Part shown: piece by piece, positions 21,994-33,666 of the stretch
Numbering within the stretch: position 1 is the stretch's first letter
Layout: each line of letters begins with the position of its first letter
Program-made: the position numbers and the translations under genes
Notes under the pieces: model-generated
What the model was told of the DNA's origin: nothing
Seen by the model: the letters and a program-made list of their open reading frames with translations, nothing else
The model's database searches: none
Assembly: GCF_000003605.2 (NCBI RefSeq)
Contig: NW_003141809.1
Location: 133,558 to 167,400, forward strand
Reading direction: 5' to 3'
DNA: 33,843 nucleotides
From: Saccoglossus kowalevskii
Lineage: Eukaryota > Hemichordata > Enteropneusta > Harrimaniidae

Positions 21994-22072
21994 CCGACTG
22001 TACTATGAACAGTCGGGTTCGGGAATCGAACCCAATGACCATAACTTCTCTGATCAAGCAGCAATGCCCGAC
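21994..22072 (-). repeat. Shortened tRNA-like sequence or SINE head
   Basis: On the minus strand, GGTTCGATTCC (22032-22022) is a perfect RNA polymerase III box B in a T-arm-like hairpin (TTGGG-loop-CCCGA). The flanking GTCGGGC (22072-22066) and ACCCGAC (22018-22012) pair at six of seven positions, like an acceptor stem. Only 61 bases separate the outer ends, against ~72 in a real tRNA, and no anticodon arm can be placed, so this is not a functional tRNA. A box-A-like TTGATCAGAGAAG lies too close to box B. It is followed by an alternative perfect 8-bp hairpin, CCGACTGT (21994-22001) with ACAGTCGG (22009-22016). Most likely a tRNA-derived SINE remnant. Confidence 0.4.
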
Positions 22073-22364
22073 AGGCGACTGATTCCAATAACTGATTCGG
22101 TATACGAAAGCACGCCGCCAACGGCATTAAAAGTCTATGCTTGGAGAATTTGATACTCGTTGACGCAGACAGAATCACCACTGTAGCATCGCTCAGTTGT
22201 ACCTTATCAACGTTAATATATCCCCTCCATTTAAAAACAAACAAAGTCGATGACATGCTTGTATTTCAGACTGTTTTATTTAATATAATACCAGAGTAAC
22301 CCAGTCTTAAATTTGTGGATGGAATCTAAGCCGAAATCCAATCGGTTTTGAAATTATAGCGGAG

Positions 22365-23182
22365 NNNNNNNNNNNNNNNNNNNNNNNNNNNNNNNNNNNN
22401 NNNNNNNNNNNNNNNNNNNNNNNNNNNNNNNNNNNNNNNNNNNNNNNNNNNNNNNNNNNNNNNNNNNNNNNNNNNNNNNNNNNNNNNNNNNNNNNNNNNN
22501 NNNNNNNNNNNNNNNNNNNNNNNNNNNNNNNNNNNNNNNNNNNNNNNNNNNNNNNNNNNNNNNNNNNNNNNNNNNNNNNNNNNNNNNNNNNNNNNNNNNN
22601 NNNNNNNNNNNNNNNNNNNNNNNNNNNNNNNNNNNNNNNNNNNNNNNNNNNNNNNNNNNNNNNNNNNNNNNNNNNNNNNNNNNNNNNNNNNNNNNNNNNN
22701 NNNNNNNNNNNNNNNNNNNNNNNNNNNNNNNNNNNNNNNNNNNNNNNNNNNNNNNNNNNNNNNNNNNNNNNNNNNNNNNNNNNNNNNNNNNNNNNNNNNN
22801 NNNNNNNNNNNNNNNNNNNNNNNNNNNNNNNNNNNNNNNNNNNNNNNNNNNNNNNNNNNNNNNNNNNNNNNNNNNNNNNNNNNNNNNNNNNNNNNNNNNN
22901 NNNNNNNNNNNNNNNNNNNNNNNNNNNNNNNNNNNNNNNNNNNNNNNNNNNNNNNNNNNNNNNNNNNNNNNNNNNNNNNNNNNNNNNNNNNNNNNNNNNN
23001 NNNNNNNNNNNNNNNNNNNNNNNNNNNNNNNNNNNNNNNNNNNNNNNNNNNNNNNNNNNNNNNNNNNNNNNNNNNNNNNNNNNNNNNNNNNNNNNNNNNN
23101 NNNNNNNNNNNNNNNNNNNNNNNNNNNNNNNNNNNNNNNNNNNNNNNNNNNNNNNNNNNNNNNNNNNNNNNNNNNNNNNNNN
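22365..23182. other. Assembly gap (818 N)
   Basis: A run of N with no sequence content. Any reading frame crossing it is an artefact. The gap lies between the tRNA-like repeat and the hAT-like MITE, so repeat content probably caused it. Confidence 0.99.
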
Positions 23183-23228
23183 AATGTATCTCGTAATCTC
23201 AATGCAGACAATAGTATGCACAATAATG

Positions 23229-23742
23229 AGGGGGGCAGGGGTTATTTTCGTTCAACGTAAATGCAATATTTTTTTGTTCGTACTACGTAAATTGAAAAAA
23301 TAAATTCCGTAATTCTGTAATCACAGGCTAGACGTACAACGTAATCGATCAAATATTTTTTTTCGTACACTGTAAAAATGTGTCATTTTTCTCGGTACGT
23401 ACAAGGATTTACATCCAAATAAAAAAATCGTAAAGAATAATCCAGGGAAATTACATTATAGAAACTGTAAAACGACTAGATGACAAAATTCACTACAAAA
23501 TTGAATGTCAAGACGTAAAAGGCCCTCTAACCGAATGAAGAGCATTACGAGGGTAATATGCGCATGCATCTCTACACACGGCGCAGCAATGGCGGAGAAT
23601 TTGAGCCGGAGAGCTCTTCGGACCATGCAATGATCCTTTTTTTAACACTGTCAACTGTAAAAACGTCTTTTTTTCCTTGTAAATTGTAAAACGTCCTTTT
23701 TATTTCCCGTAAAACTGTACCAGCTACCCCCTTGCCTCCCCT
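23229..23742. mobile_element. 514-bp hAT-like MITE with 8-bp target-site duplications
   Basis: The octamer CAATAATG occurs on both sides (23221-23228 and 23743-23750). The element begins AGGGGGGCAGGGGTTA, and its right end, reverse-complemented, begins AGGGGAGGCAAGGGGGTA, giving imperfect inverted repeats of about 16-18 bases. Eight-base duplications with short inverted repeats fit the hAT superfamily. There is no transposase frame. The interior is rich in TTTACGT/ACGTAA and CTGTAAAA words. It includes a ~139-bp segment (about 23507-23645) absent from the inverted copy at 7235-7570. Confidence 0.75.
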
Positions 23743-23750
23743 CAATAATG

Positions 23751-26326
23751 TTATTGCACATATCGCGATTAGTATGGATACTTTCGTTTCTAAATTAAAA
23801 TACACACTAAACAGTTATCTTTTGCTAATATTTGTAACGTGAGTCGGAGTATCCAAGCTAAGACAACCGACCACGTTAGCGCTGTACGTCATGGTGTAAA
23901 ATATGCGGTGTTCACACCTCACACCTCTGATATTATTAGGTAGGAATGAAGAATTGTCACTAGGCTCCCAATGCAGGTATAGAATGTGAATATGTGTAAA
24001 TACAGTAGCCGGACGATTCAGTATTTAGATAAATTTCATGGAATTAAATCAAAACGTAATTCTCATAGAAAAATATAATTTGTAATATGTAATACTTTAA
24101 AAAATTCTTGCACTTGAGACACCAAAGTTTCATGGATAGTCGAGTAAACTGGTCAAAGGACGATCAGCATACCCGTAAATACACGGTTTTCATACACTGT
24201 CATCTAACGCGGTTAGGGGTTGGCCATAAGACCATTCCAGAGAATATGGAAAAACTGTTGCCATATTTGTGCTTTTCTCAACTCATGCGTGTAAATTATT
24301 TGTTATAAATACATTTTTTTCTAAGCGTCGCCTCTTGAGTTTTGATTTACTTCGATGGGTTTATTCTGGTCTTGGTATCGTATGTGAGGATGAAATCGCC
24401 AGAGGTTGCCGTCGGCGCTCGTTACAGGATTATTCACTAAGATGTACGACACGCCAATAGTATTCCTATCATTTATGGATGTCCACTGAACCAACTAATA
24501 TAATGATGTAAACATGTGCGTGACAACTCGTCGAATTTCGTAAGGTACTTTTTTTTTTATCTCCATAGTAACTCTCTGGATACACAAACACACAGGCTAC
24601 TCATAAATCAAAACACTGACGCCCCATTCCACCACGTACGTAATTTATTACAACAATTATCACAAGATCGTGATGCCACCACTGTCTAAACACGTCAGGT
24701 GGATTTGTCACGACTCGATAAGACAGATGGTGTTGCAAAGTAAACCGTGTACTTTGGCCTGTCATAAGTTGTTACAACTCGTTAGTTATAAATGTAGCAG
24801 ATCGAAGTGATTTACACTCAGAAAAACCACTGATGTATACAGAAACATGTACATAATGGGTGTCATTAATTCCATTAATTCCGTCAATCACCATTGAAAC
24901 ACTGTGATTACAACGAGTAGGCATGTCGGGTACAGATTTGCGTAGTCGAGACATCCCGGACATGCACGGACCGTGTGGTGGCTACATATCTTGAACAACC
25001 GTGACAAAATTCAATATACACTCAGGCTCTTGTATATTTACTGAATTGTTTGCCCGAATAAGCTGGCGAATGTTCGTGAAATAAACACAAAACAGCAAAT
25101 TATTTCACAGATCGTAATGAAATTGTGGTTGTTAGAGAAGACAACCGGTGCGAGTCGACGGGATTGAGCGGTAACTAAGAAAACAAATCTGCTCCCGAAT
25201 TATCCGAGGTTATCTGGGGGTTGATCGCAAACATTATATACATTGTAATCGCCTCATCCAAGCACGCACATGCCCAGAGCAATATGTGAAATACTATTTA
25301 AGTTAAAATTTATGATTTTTCTGCTGACAAAAAAATGAAATATGTTTATGAATGTCATGAAAAGAGTACAAACTCGTGCCTTGTTTATTATTTTATTTGC
25401 ACAGAACGTACAGCGATTCCTGGGATGTGTTCGAGCACAGTCCCTTTATCCCGGGATAAATGGACTGTGGTACGAGCTATGAACGTTTGTGTTATCATCA
25501 TACTAGTAATACCGTGTGTTTATTGTGCGTGTGTTGGCTATGTTTAGACAGGCCCTTGTTTATTTCATGCATTGACAAGTTATGTCAACAACATTGGGAT
25601 ACACAAAACGGACAATAACAGGGGGTTTCGCATGGCTGGTAGTCAAGAATGTTCGCACCACTGAATGCACAATAAAATGTATTTGCGTACCTCCAAGTTT
25701 CTTCCATAACAAGAATATGATTGTGTGTAGTGCCAGCTGCTCATGGCAACATGACCAAAAGCAAATAATGACGAGTTCAAGTTTGTTTTTTTCAATCGTG
25801 CACATGATGGACAAAGTCTAACATAACACATCCGAGGCAATTGTATCCATCCGCGCCATGAAGCAACAACTATAGGGTGATGTTAATATGTATTATTTTG
25901 TTAGAGTAAACTTAAAACAATAATAAATTTATGTTTAACTGTATCTTTTGAGCACATGAATAAAACAAAACACGCAAACAAGCAAGTATTACTGTTAAAC
26001 CAGTGTTTCACGGGGATCTAGTTTCACAGTGCTCAATGAGACGCGTTACGCTTTGAGTAAAGTGAGAAATAATGAGTCTTGGCGACGGTTGCTATGTAAA
26101 TTGCGGCGGGTTCTATTGAATGCAGGTGAGTCAACTTACTATATGAGGGGGACCTTTTCGAATTATTCCACATTCTGGAAATAAATACAAAATTATGCAT
26201 TGAATACATATTTCAACCCACGTTAAGAATATTTTTAGTAATGAAAATGTCAAAATCATGTCATGTTTTACGTTGTTCCATGCCAATACATGTGTGATGC
26301 ACACTGTTTACATAATGGTTCGTTCC
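23751..26326. other. Intergenic stretch upstream of the alpha-tubulin gene
   Basis: No gene is supported; frames of 60-85 codons show no domain. A half X-box GGTTGCTATG lies at 26087-26096, about 260 bases upstream of the tubulin TATA box. The same decamer is found at the start of the SAXO5-like gene. Composition becomes CG-richer from about 26040. Confidence 0.4.
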
Positions 26327-26340
26327 GTTACTATGACAAA
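26327..26340 (+). promoter_or_regulatory. X-box-like site in the alpha-tubulin promoter
   Basis: GTTACTATGACAAA matches RYYNYY-WW-RRNRAC at 13 of 14 positions; only the final C differs. It lies 16 bases upstream of the TATA box. With the GGTTGCTATG half-site at 26087-26096 it suggests RFX input and therefore ciliated-cell expression. This is inference from motif position. Confidence 0.4.
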
Positions 26341-26356
26341 TGATGGATACAGGTAG

Positions 26357-26363
26357 TATAAAA
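26357..26363 (+). promoter_or_regulatory. TATA box of the alpha-tubulin gene
   Basis: TATAAAA lies 141 bases upstream of the ATG. Transcription would start near 26385-26390, around TTTCAATTCG, giving a 5' UTR of about 110 bases ending ACCGAAAATG. Confidence 0.65.
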
Positions 26364-26497
26364 CAGCATTGCCGTTGCGAGGATTTCAATTCGTTTCCTC
26401 ACGATCGACTCGTTACAGTCTCTGTGTGAGCTAAGGACGGAAATTTTGCAGACCATCTTCCTCAGTACTTCGTGCTTATAAAAGAAATCAACCGAAA

Positions 26498-28359
<1,862 letters not shown>

Positions 28360-28486
28360 ATTGCAGATCACCAAGACACTCGTCTGCAACTATACTGTCA
28401 AAAGATCCCACTCTAAATAGAACTATAAGACAAGTTACAATATGTATATTCGTGAAAAATGTTATTGTCGTTGAATTCGGGCATAC

Positions 28487-28583
28487 ATTAAAAGATCGTA
28501 ACAGCAAAATAATATATTTGTGTGGTTAATGTAATTAAAAAGAGTGTCAGTAACTATGCCAACAGCTCGATTGTATGAATAAA
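28487..28583 (+). terminator. Poly(A) signals of the alpha-tubulin gene
   Basis: ATTAAA at 28487-28492 (128 bases after the stop) and AATAAA at 28578-28583 (219 bases after it) are both plausible. The second is canonical. Alternative short 3' UTRs are possible. Confidence 0.5.
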
Positions 28584-30340
28584 TGAGTAAATTGGTTATA
28601 ATTATCCATATGTGCAATCCCAGACTGGTCAAGGCATGACAATATAGTTAATCTTTTAGACATATCCGGGCTAATCTTGCACCAGTGAGTCCACAATTTT
28701 GTTTTTGTTTTAATGTGTAATCCCAGCCTACATATTTACCATAGTAACGACAAATAATAATATGCATCAATGGTATCGATTCCAACTTGCCCAGATCGAC
28801 GACGCTTCTGTCAATATGGTGCTAAAGTAAGCCAAACAATCCATCTAAGTCAATAGAACCGAACCCCGTACCCTGGCCTGCTTCTAAAACTGGTTTGGCA
28901 ATATATCCATAATAATTACATTTACTCAACAATAAAATATTTTAAACCGTCACTGATCGAAGTCTTTCCGCACCCCAATTTCGCGTCATATTTTATTATA
29001 TATTAAGTATATGACCCTGGAATTAGTATTAATGCCTTAACATTAAAACTGACCACATAAGAACGGTAACACGCCTCCGCGCCTGGTAGCGGGCATGTTT
29101 GGGGTTTGTCAGTGTCCATCATGATGGCTAATAAATGAGAACACCCTTGAGTGACTGTCTGACTAGTCGAAATATGAGTGGGCTGTAAAGTAGTTATGTT
29201 GGTAAACAGAAATTTCAGAGAGACTAAACAAACACGTAGTGTCAGTTATGTCGGGGAAAATTTCAAACAATAAAAATACCAAATTCTCATACCCCAAATA
29301 CTAGACTGGTTATGTTTTGTTTTCGTTGGCAGACTTGCATCACACTTATTATTTGTTCAATATTCGCTGAGTGCCATTTAAATATAATAATAAAACTACG
29401 TGAGAAGACATATACTCATAGATGTTAACGTATATTTTTGATAGTTAAATATATCTTCAACGACTCGCTTGGTTTCGTTTCAGATCAGAAACGCTATTCG
29501 CCATATGCAGGCACCTGCCCTAATCAAATGTTGTAATCTTTTTAAAACTCAAACCCGCATAATTTTTTTCCAGATTTTCTTTTTTCAATATGTCGGCCAA
29601 TTAAAAATTATACCCATTATACAAATCAGAGAAGAATATATAAAACTTGGCACAATTATTTGGTGAGAAAATGATCGTATTATTTGTGTTTTCGTGTTAT
29701 ACAACGATGACTTGCTCACCCAGGGCCTAATACCCTGCTAGAGCACTTTGACACAGCTTTGGAAAAAAGAAAAAAAAAACAAGAAAAAAAACATACAAAA
29801 CCAATTAATATGCGTAAATATGTTTGCCATACACGTCTGACGCATTTAAGTCAAATTGTATATCAATAAAAGTGGAAAAACACATTTGCAAAAGTAGAAG
29901 GGGTTTTTTACAACATTGTTATACTAGTATCTATATATGAAACAGAGACTCAACAACTTTTACTCAAACTTCTCCTGATATAAGGCGATAAGGAAAGCCA
30001 AATTCGCCACATATGACAATAACGCAATTGGTTTCTTTGCCAAATACACATCATACCCCCCCCCCCCGTTCAATGATATGATCTCATACACGGAAGTAAA
30101 CGGTATGAAATTTTTGGGATGAAAATGAAAGAATTGGACTTTAGCGACAAAGAGGGCGCCAATGAGCAATGAGCAATGGTCGGCTGTGAATTTTAGCGGA
30201 CAGCACAGCACATCGACCATTATCATTGTACTTCAGAAATCATTTGTACGAAAACTCATCTAACCGATAGTGACTCATTACTATGTTTACTATGTCGTGC
30301 CGTGGTGACGTGTCAAAAACTAATAAAATCGCACAGGTTA
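28584..30340. other. Intergenic stretch between alpha-tubulin and the next gene
   Basis: AT-rich with no supported gene. It contains TTTACCATAGTAAC at 28735-28748 (X-box-like on the minus strand, 13 of 14), a purine-rich run at 29762-29795, a poly-C run near 30056-30067, and AGAGGGCGCC near 30151. The last ~200 bases become CG-richer and probably belong to the promoter of the gene starting at 30395. Confidence 0.4.
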
Positions 30341-30350
30341 ATGACGTCAT
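30341..30350. promoter_or_regulatory. CRE palindrome upstream of the 30395 gene
   Basis: ATGACGTCAT is a perfect ten-base palindrome containing the CRE octamer TGACGTCA, 45 bases before the ATG at 30395. A second TGACG lies at 30306. This is a typical CREB/ATF arrangement at TATA-less housekeeping promoters. Confidence 0.5.
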
Positions 30351-30394
30351 TGTGCGCGGAAAAACTGCGCATCAAGTTAACAGCTGACAACAAC

Positions 30395-30490
30395 ATGGCG
30401 TCTAGGCTGGAAACAAACTTGCAGCGGCTGCTTTCAAGATGTGAAGTGATGGCCGCAGAAAGGAGGCACTCTGACTGGAGATTAGAAAAG
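30395..30490 (+). CDS. First coding exon of an unrecognised gene, 32 residues
   Basis: The ATG sits in AACAACATGGCGTCT (good Kozak context, YY1-like). The frame runs 32 codons to a strong donor, GAAAAG|GTAAGA, at phase 0. The peptide begins MASRLETNLQRLLSRCEVMA and ends SDWRLEK. It is a charged, probably helical stretch with leucines and other hydrophobics spaced as in a coiled coil. I do not recognise the family. A perfect CRE lies just upstream, and the local rise in CG content supports a real promoter. The following intron appears to contain a hAT-like fragment and a LINE. The next certain exon is not in the window; 33575-33666 is a candidate, but its entry phase does not match phase 0 directly, so at least one exon would lie between or the two are unrelated. 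Confidence 0.5.
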
Positions 30491-30584
30491 GTAAGACAGA
30501 GACTTATCTGATCGCACATTTTGTATCAGTTAATATTTATGACACATTACAAAAAGATCATCTAAACTTGGTACCTGCTTTTAG

Positions 30585-30735
30585 GAACGAGAGACCTGTT
30601 TCATCAGATTGTGAATCTTCACCAGGCACGGAAGTAGGGGGAGGCGCGCCTCTCCTTCAGCCCGCGGCGGTCTACTTCGGCCACGCCAATAGAAGTGTGC
30701 GCCCTTACCGAATTTCTGGATCCGCCAGTGTTCAC
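30585..30735 (-). mobile_element. GC-rich fragment with a hAT-like terminus
   Basis: Read on the minus strand, the block begins ACTGGCGGATCCAGAAATTC (from 30733) and continues with a GC-rich run that includes GGCGCGCC. CAGTGGCGGATCC-type ends are a common form of hAT terminal repeat in invertebrate genomes, from general knowledge. No matching opposite end or target duplication is visible, so this is a fragment. Composition differs sharply from the AT-rich LINE next to it. Confidence 0.35.
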
Positions 30736-30829
30736 ATTCGTCCCTATGTATTACACTTTTGTATTAATACATTCAATCTAAGCAGTGACCATTGCTCCAT
30801 ATGTTGATATCATTACCAGTATGAATTGA

Positions 30830-33548
30830 AAACAAAAATGAAGCACTACAACCCATACCTGGCAAATAATACAAATGGAATGAGAACACAAAAGAGATTT
30901 ATAAAATATTCTGCCAAACAAAAGAAGGAATAACGACCATTATTATCATTTATAGATAAAATACACAATAACAATACATCCAATATTATTGCAAATGAGT
31001 TTAAGCAACTACTTGACAACATTGCTGCCAAATGTCTGATAACAAAGACATCAATGAATATCAGAAGAACTAGGAAGAAGAAAAGGACATTCACATCAGC
31101 TCAGTGTACCATAATGAAAATAGAACTGGAAAGACTGGCCAGGCAAATGCAAAGAATAACATATGACAAAAACTTAAGACAAATATATTATACCAGACGA
31201 AAAACATTCAGAAAATATGCTAAAAGCTTCCACAAGAACAAAGAAAACAACAATTTAAACAACTAATTGAACTTGATTGAAACTCAGAACCACAGTCATT
31301 TTGGAAAGCTATTAATAAAGAAATCAAAGACAAAAGTAATACACAGGCACCATCAGTAAAAATGAAGTTACAACACCGGAACAACACAACCTAAAAATAG
31401 AACTAGAAGAAAAAGAAAAAAATAGTTATCCAAACAACAACTTGAATGAAGAAATAACAGAAGGAGAAATTAAAAATGCTTTAAGGAAAATAAAAAAATC
31501 ACAAAGCCTGTGGTCCTGATGGCATACCTTCAGAAATGCTTAAATACAGCAACACAGCAATGATAAAAGCCCTGGAGAAAATGTTCAACCAAATGTTAAG
31601 AAATGCAGAATATCCAGAAAGCTGGAACATTAGTATGCTAACACTAATACATAAACAGGGTGAGTACTTTGACGCCAATAACTATCGTGGTGTGTCAGTT
31701 AGCAATACAACTGGAAAACAATAATATATTGAACAATAAACTTGTACAGTACTTAGAAAACAACAATATTATTCATCAACACCAAGGAGGTTTTAAGAGA
31801 AAACATGAAACCACTGATCATATCATCACACTGCATACTATAATCAAGAAATACCAACAACATGCGAAAAACTTATATTGCTGCTTCATAGACTTGAAAA
31901 CTCGCTTTGATACTCTGTGGAACAACAGACTAATGTACAAGCTACAATGTAACGATATAAAAGGAAAATTTTATGACCTGATTAAAAACATGTATCAAAA
32001 TAAGAAATACATGCTGAAACTCGACAACTGGATATCACCCACATTTACACTAGAAAATGGCATGAAACAAGGATGTCCATTAAGTTCAACCTTATTTAAC
32101 ATTTACATCAATGACCTTGTTAATTGAATTACAAATTCAAGGGAATGTCCCAGCATCACTTAACAAAAAACAAATTCCATGTCTTCTGTACTCGGACGAT
32201 ATTGTACTAATGTCTGAAAGTGCAAAAGGCCTACAAAAATCCATGGATGTTATGCACAACTATGTCAATAACTGGGGCCTTCGAGTCAATATTAAAAAAA
32301 CAAAAACAGTTATCTTTGCTAAGAATGGACATCATACAGAAAATCTAAATATTACACATGGAAAAGATGAAATAAAGAAGACAACACAATATACTTATCT
32401 AGGTGTTACCTTTAACACTAATGGATCAATGGATTTGACAATGAACAGACTCGCTGAAAAGGCACAAAGTCGTCTATTTATAGACAGTAACAATAACAAT
32501 ATGTTATTTGAAACCACCCAACTACCCATTCTTACCTATGCTGGTGAAATATGGGGAGTTTGCACAAATGGAAACATATAGGACAAAACAAGTACAGAGA
32601 AATTTCATTTACAGTTTTGCAGACATTTAATGAGTATTAATAACAAAGCTAGTAATATAGCAGTCAGAATGGACATAAGAAGACTGCCTCTTTTATGCAC
32701 TTTACAATACAGAGCACTTATGTATTATAAACACCTCAAATCAATGAATGAAAGTAACATAGCCTATAATGCATTGTTAGAGATCGAAAACAATAAAGAA
32801 ATTAAGGATTACTACTTAACAAAACTTGTTAAAACCACTAATCTTTACAAAATAAATTTTGACATTACAAAACAAAACAAAAATTTCAAGAAATAACTCA
32901 AAGACATTACGAAAAACATTTGGAACTGTGAGTTGGAGAGATGGGACTACAAGCTGAGAACATTTAAACTATTTAAAAAAGCATTCAAAAAGAAACCTAC
33001 GTTAAACCACCTTAGTGACAGACGGGCAATAGACACACTAAGCAAATTTTGTTTAAGCTGCCACAAATTACACATAGAAACAGGCAGACACACAAGACCA
33101 AAAACAAAAATAGATGACAGAAATTGTCCCAACTGTACAGTAATTGAAGATGAAATTCATTTTATCACACAATGTCTACTATATACAGCTGAACGGAGAC
33201 ATCTGTACTCCTTGTTTTCTCATATGGAGAAATTTGATTCAGTTAGCAGTACACAAAGGTTCATATACATTATGAACAACACAAACAAGCAATGTAGACT
33301 TGGAGCAATACACTACATACAAATAGCATTGGAAAAACGAAAATCTGTTGCAGATCAAATCTTTATTATTATTCACATTTTTAATTTAAATTTTTATGTC
33401 GATAGCATATGTATTATTTTAACATATTTTGTTTTATTATGATAAAAAGAAAAAAAAAACTTTATTACATGTAAGGTGTAAATCAAAAAATATAAATGTC
33501 AAATTTTCTTTACTGTTGTAATAAAGATTATTATTATTGTTATTATTG
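30830..33548 (+). mobile_element. 5'-truncated, decayed LINE (non-LTR retrotransposon), ORF2 remnant
   Basis: Broken reading frames in order (31054-31266, 31536-31724, 31660-32127, 32111-32581, 32630-32896, 32933-33442) together cover the linker, reverse transcriptase and C-terminal region of a LINE ORF2. RT landmarks are NNYRGVSVSN, QGGFKRKHETTD, CCFIDLKTRFD (motif A, altered from the usual AFD), GMKQGCPLSSTLFNIYIND (motif B), LLYSDDIVLMSES (motif C, YSDD), NIKKTKTVIF and YLGVTF. A cysteine-histidine cluster CPNC...EDEIHF...C lies near the C terminus. The apurinic endonuclease domain is absent, so the copy is 5'-truncated. At least four frameshifts or stops make it inactive. The 3' end is an AATAAA and an (ATT)n tail at about 33521-33548. 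Clade not assigned; the C-terminus and tail resemble CR1/L2/RTE-X type elements. It lies in the sense direction in the presumed intron of the 30395 gene. Confidence 0.9.
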
Positions 33549-33574
33549 TATATATTTTCGTCCCATTTCCTTAG

Positions 33575-33666
33575 ATTATCCTCACGATTTGGTGGTTGAG
33601 AATGACTTCCTTTATGTATTGGTAACAAGACAATCATGCTTGATGCATTTAAAATACAATCGGAAA
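33575..33666 (+). CDS. Candidate internal exon, function unknown
   Basis: An acceptor (TCCCATTTCCTTAG) opens a 92-base segment with an open frame, ending at the donor CGGAAA|GTATGT. It would complete a split codon with two bases and then encode 30 residues beginning YPHDLVVENDFLYVLVTRQS and ending KYNRK. The alternating hydrophobic pattern resembles one strand pair of a beta-propeller blade, but I recognise no family. If unspliced, the frame ends at TAA 33703-33705, overlapping an AATAAA. It starts only 27 bases after the LINE tail. Confidence 0.3.

Larger units (their letters stand above)
17141..22364. other. Gene-poor AT-rich stretch with small repeats
   Basis: No gene is supported. Features present are an 18-bp-period duplication of CCCATGGTTCAAT (18264-18276 and 18282-18294), the MITE at 19168-19375, poly-C next to poly-A at 20906-20928, and the tRNA-like hairpin at 21994-22072. 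AATAAA at 17930-17935 is a possible but distant poly(A) signal for the kelch-like gene. Reading frames of 60-130 codons here show no domain and are compatible with chance. Confidence 0.45.

Noticed and set aside
22012-22072. Functional tRNA gene
   Set aside because: It is too short, with no anticodon stem-loop and a mismatched acceptor pair, although box B is perfect.
21864-22256. 130-codon minus-strand frame
   Set aside because: It reads through the tRNA-like repeat (the GHWVRFP-type string is a typical translation of a tRNA-derived SINE) and has no protein domain.
22307-23223. Long minus-strand frames made largely of X
   Set aside because: They run across the 818-base assembly gap and exist only because N contains no stop codons.
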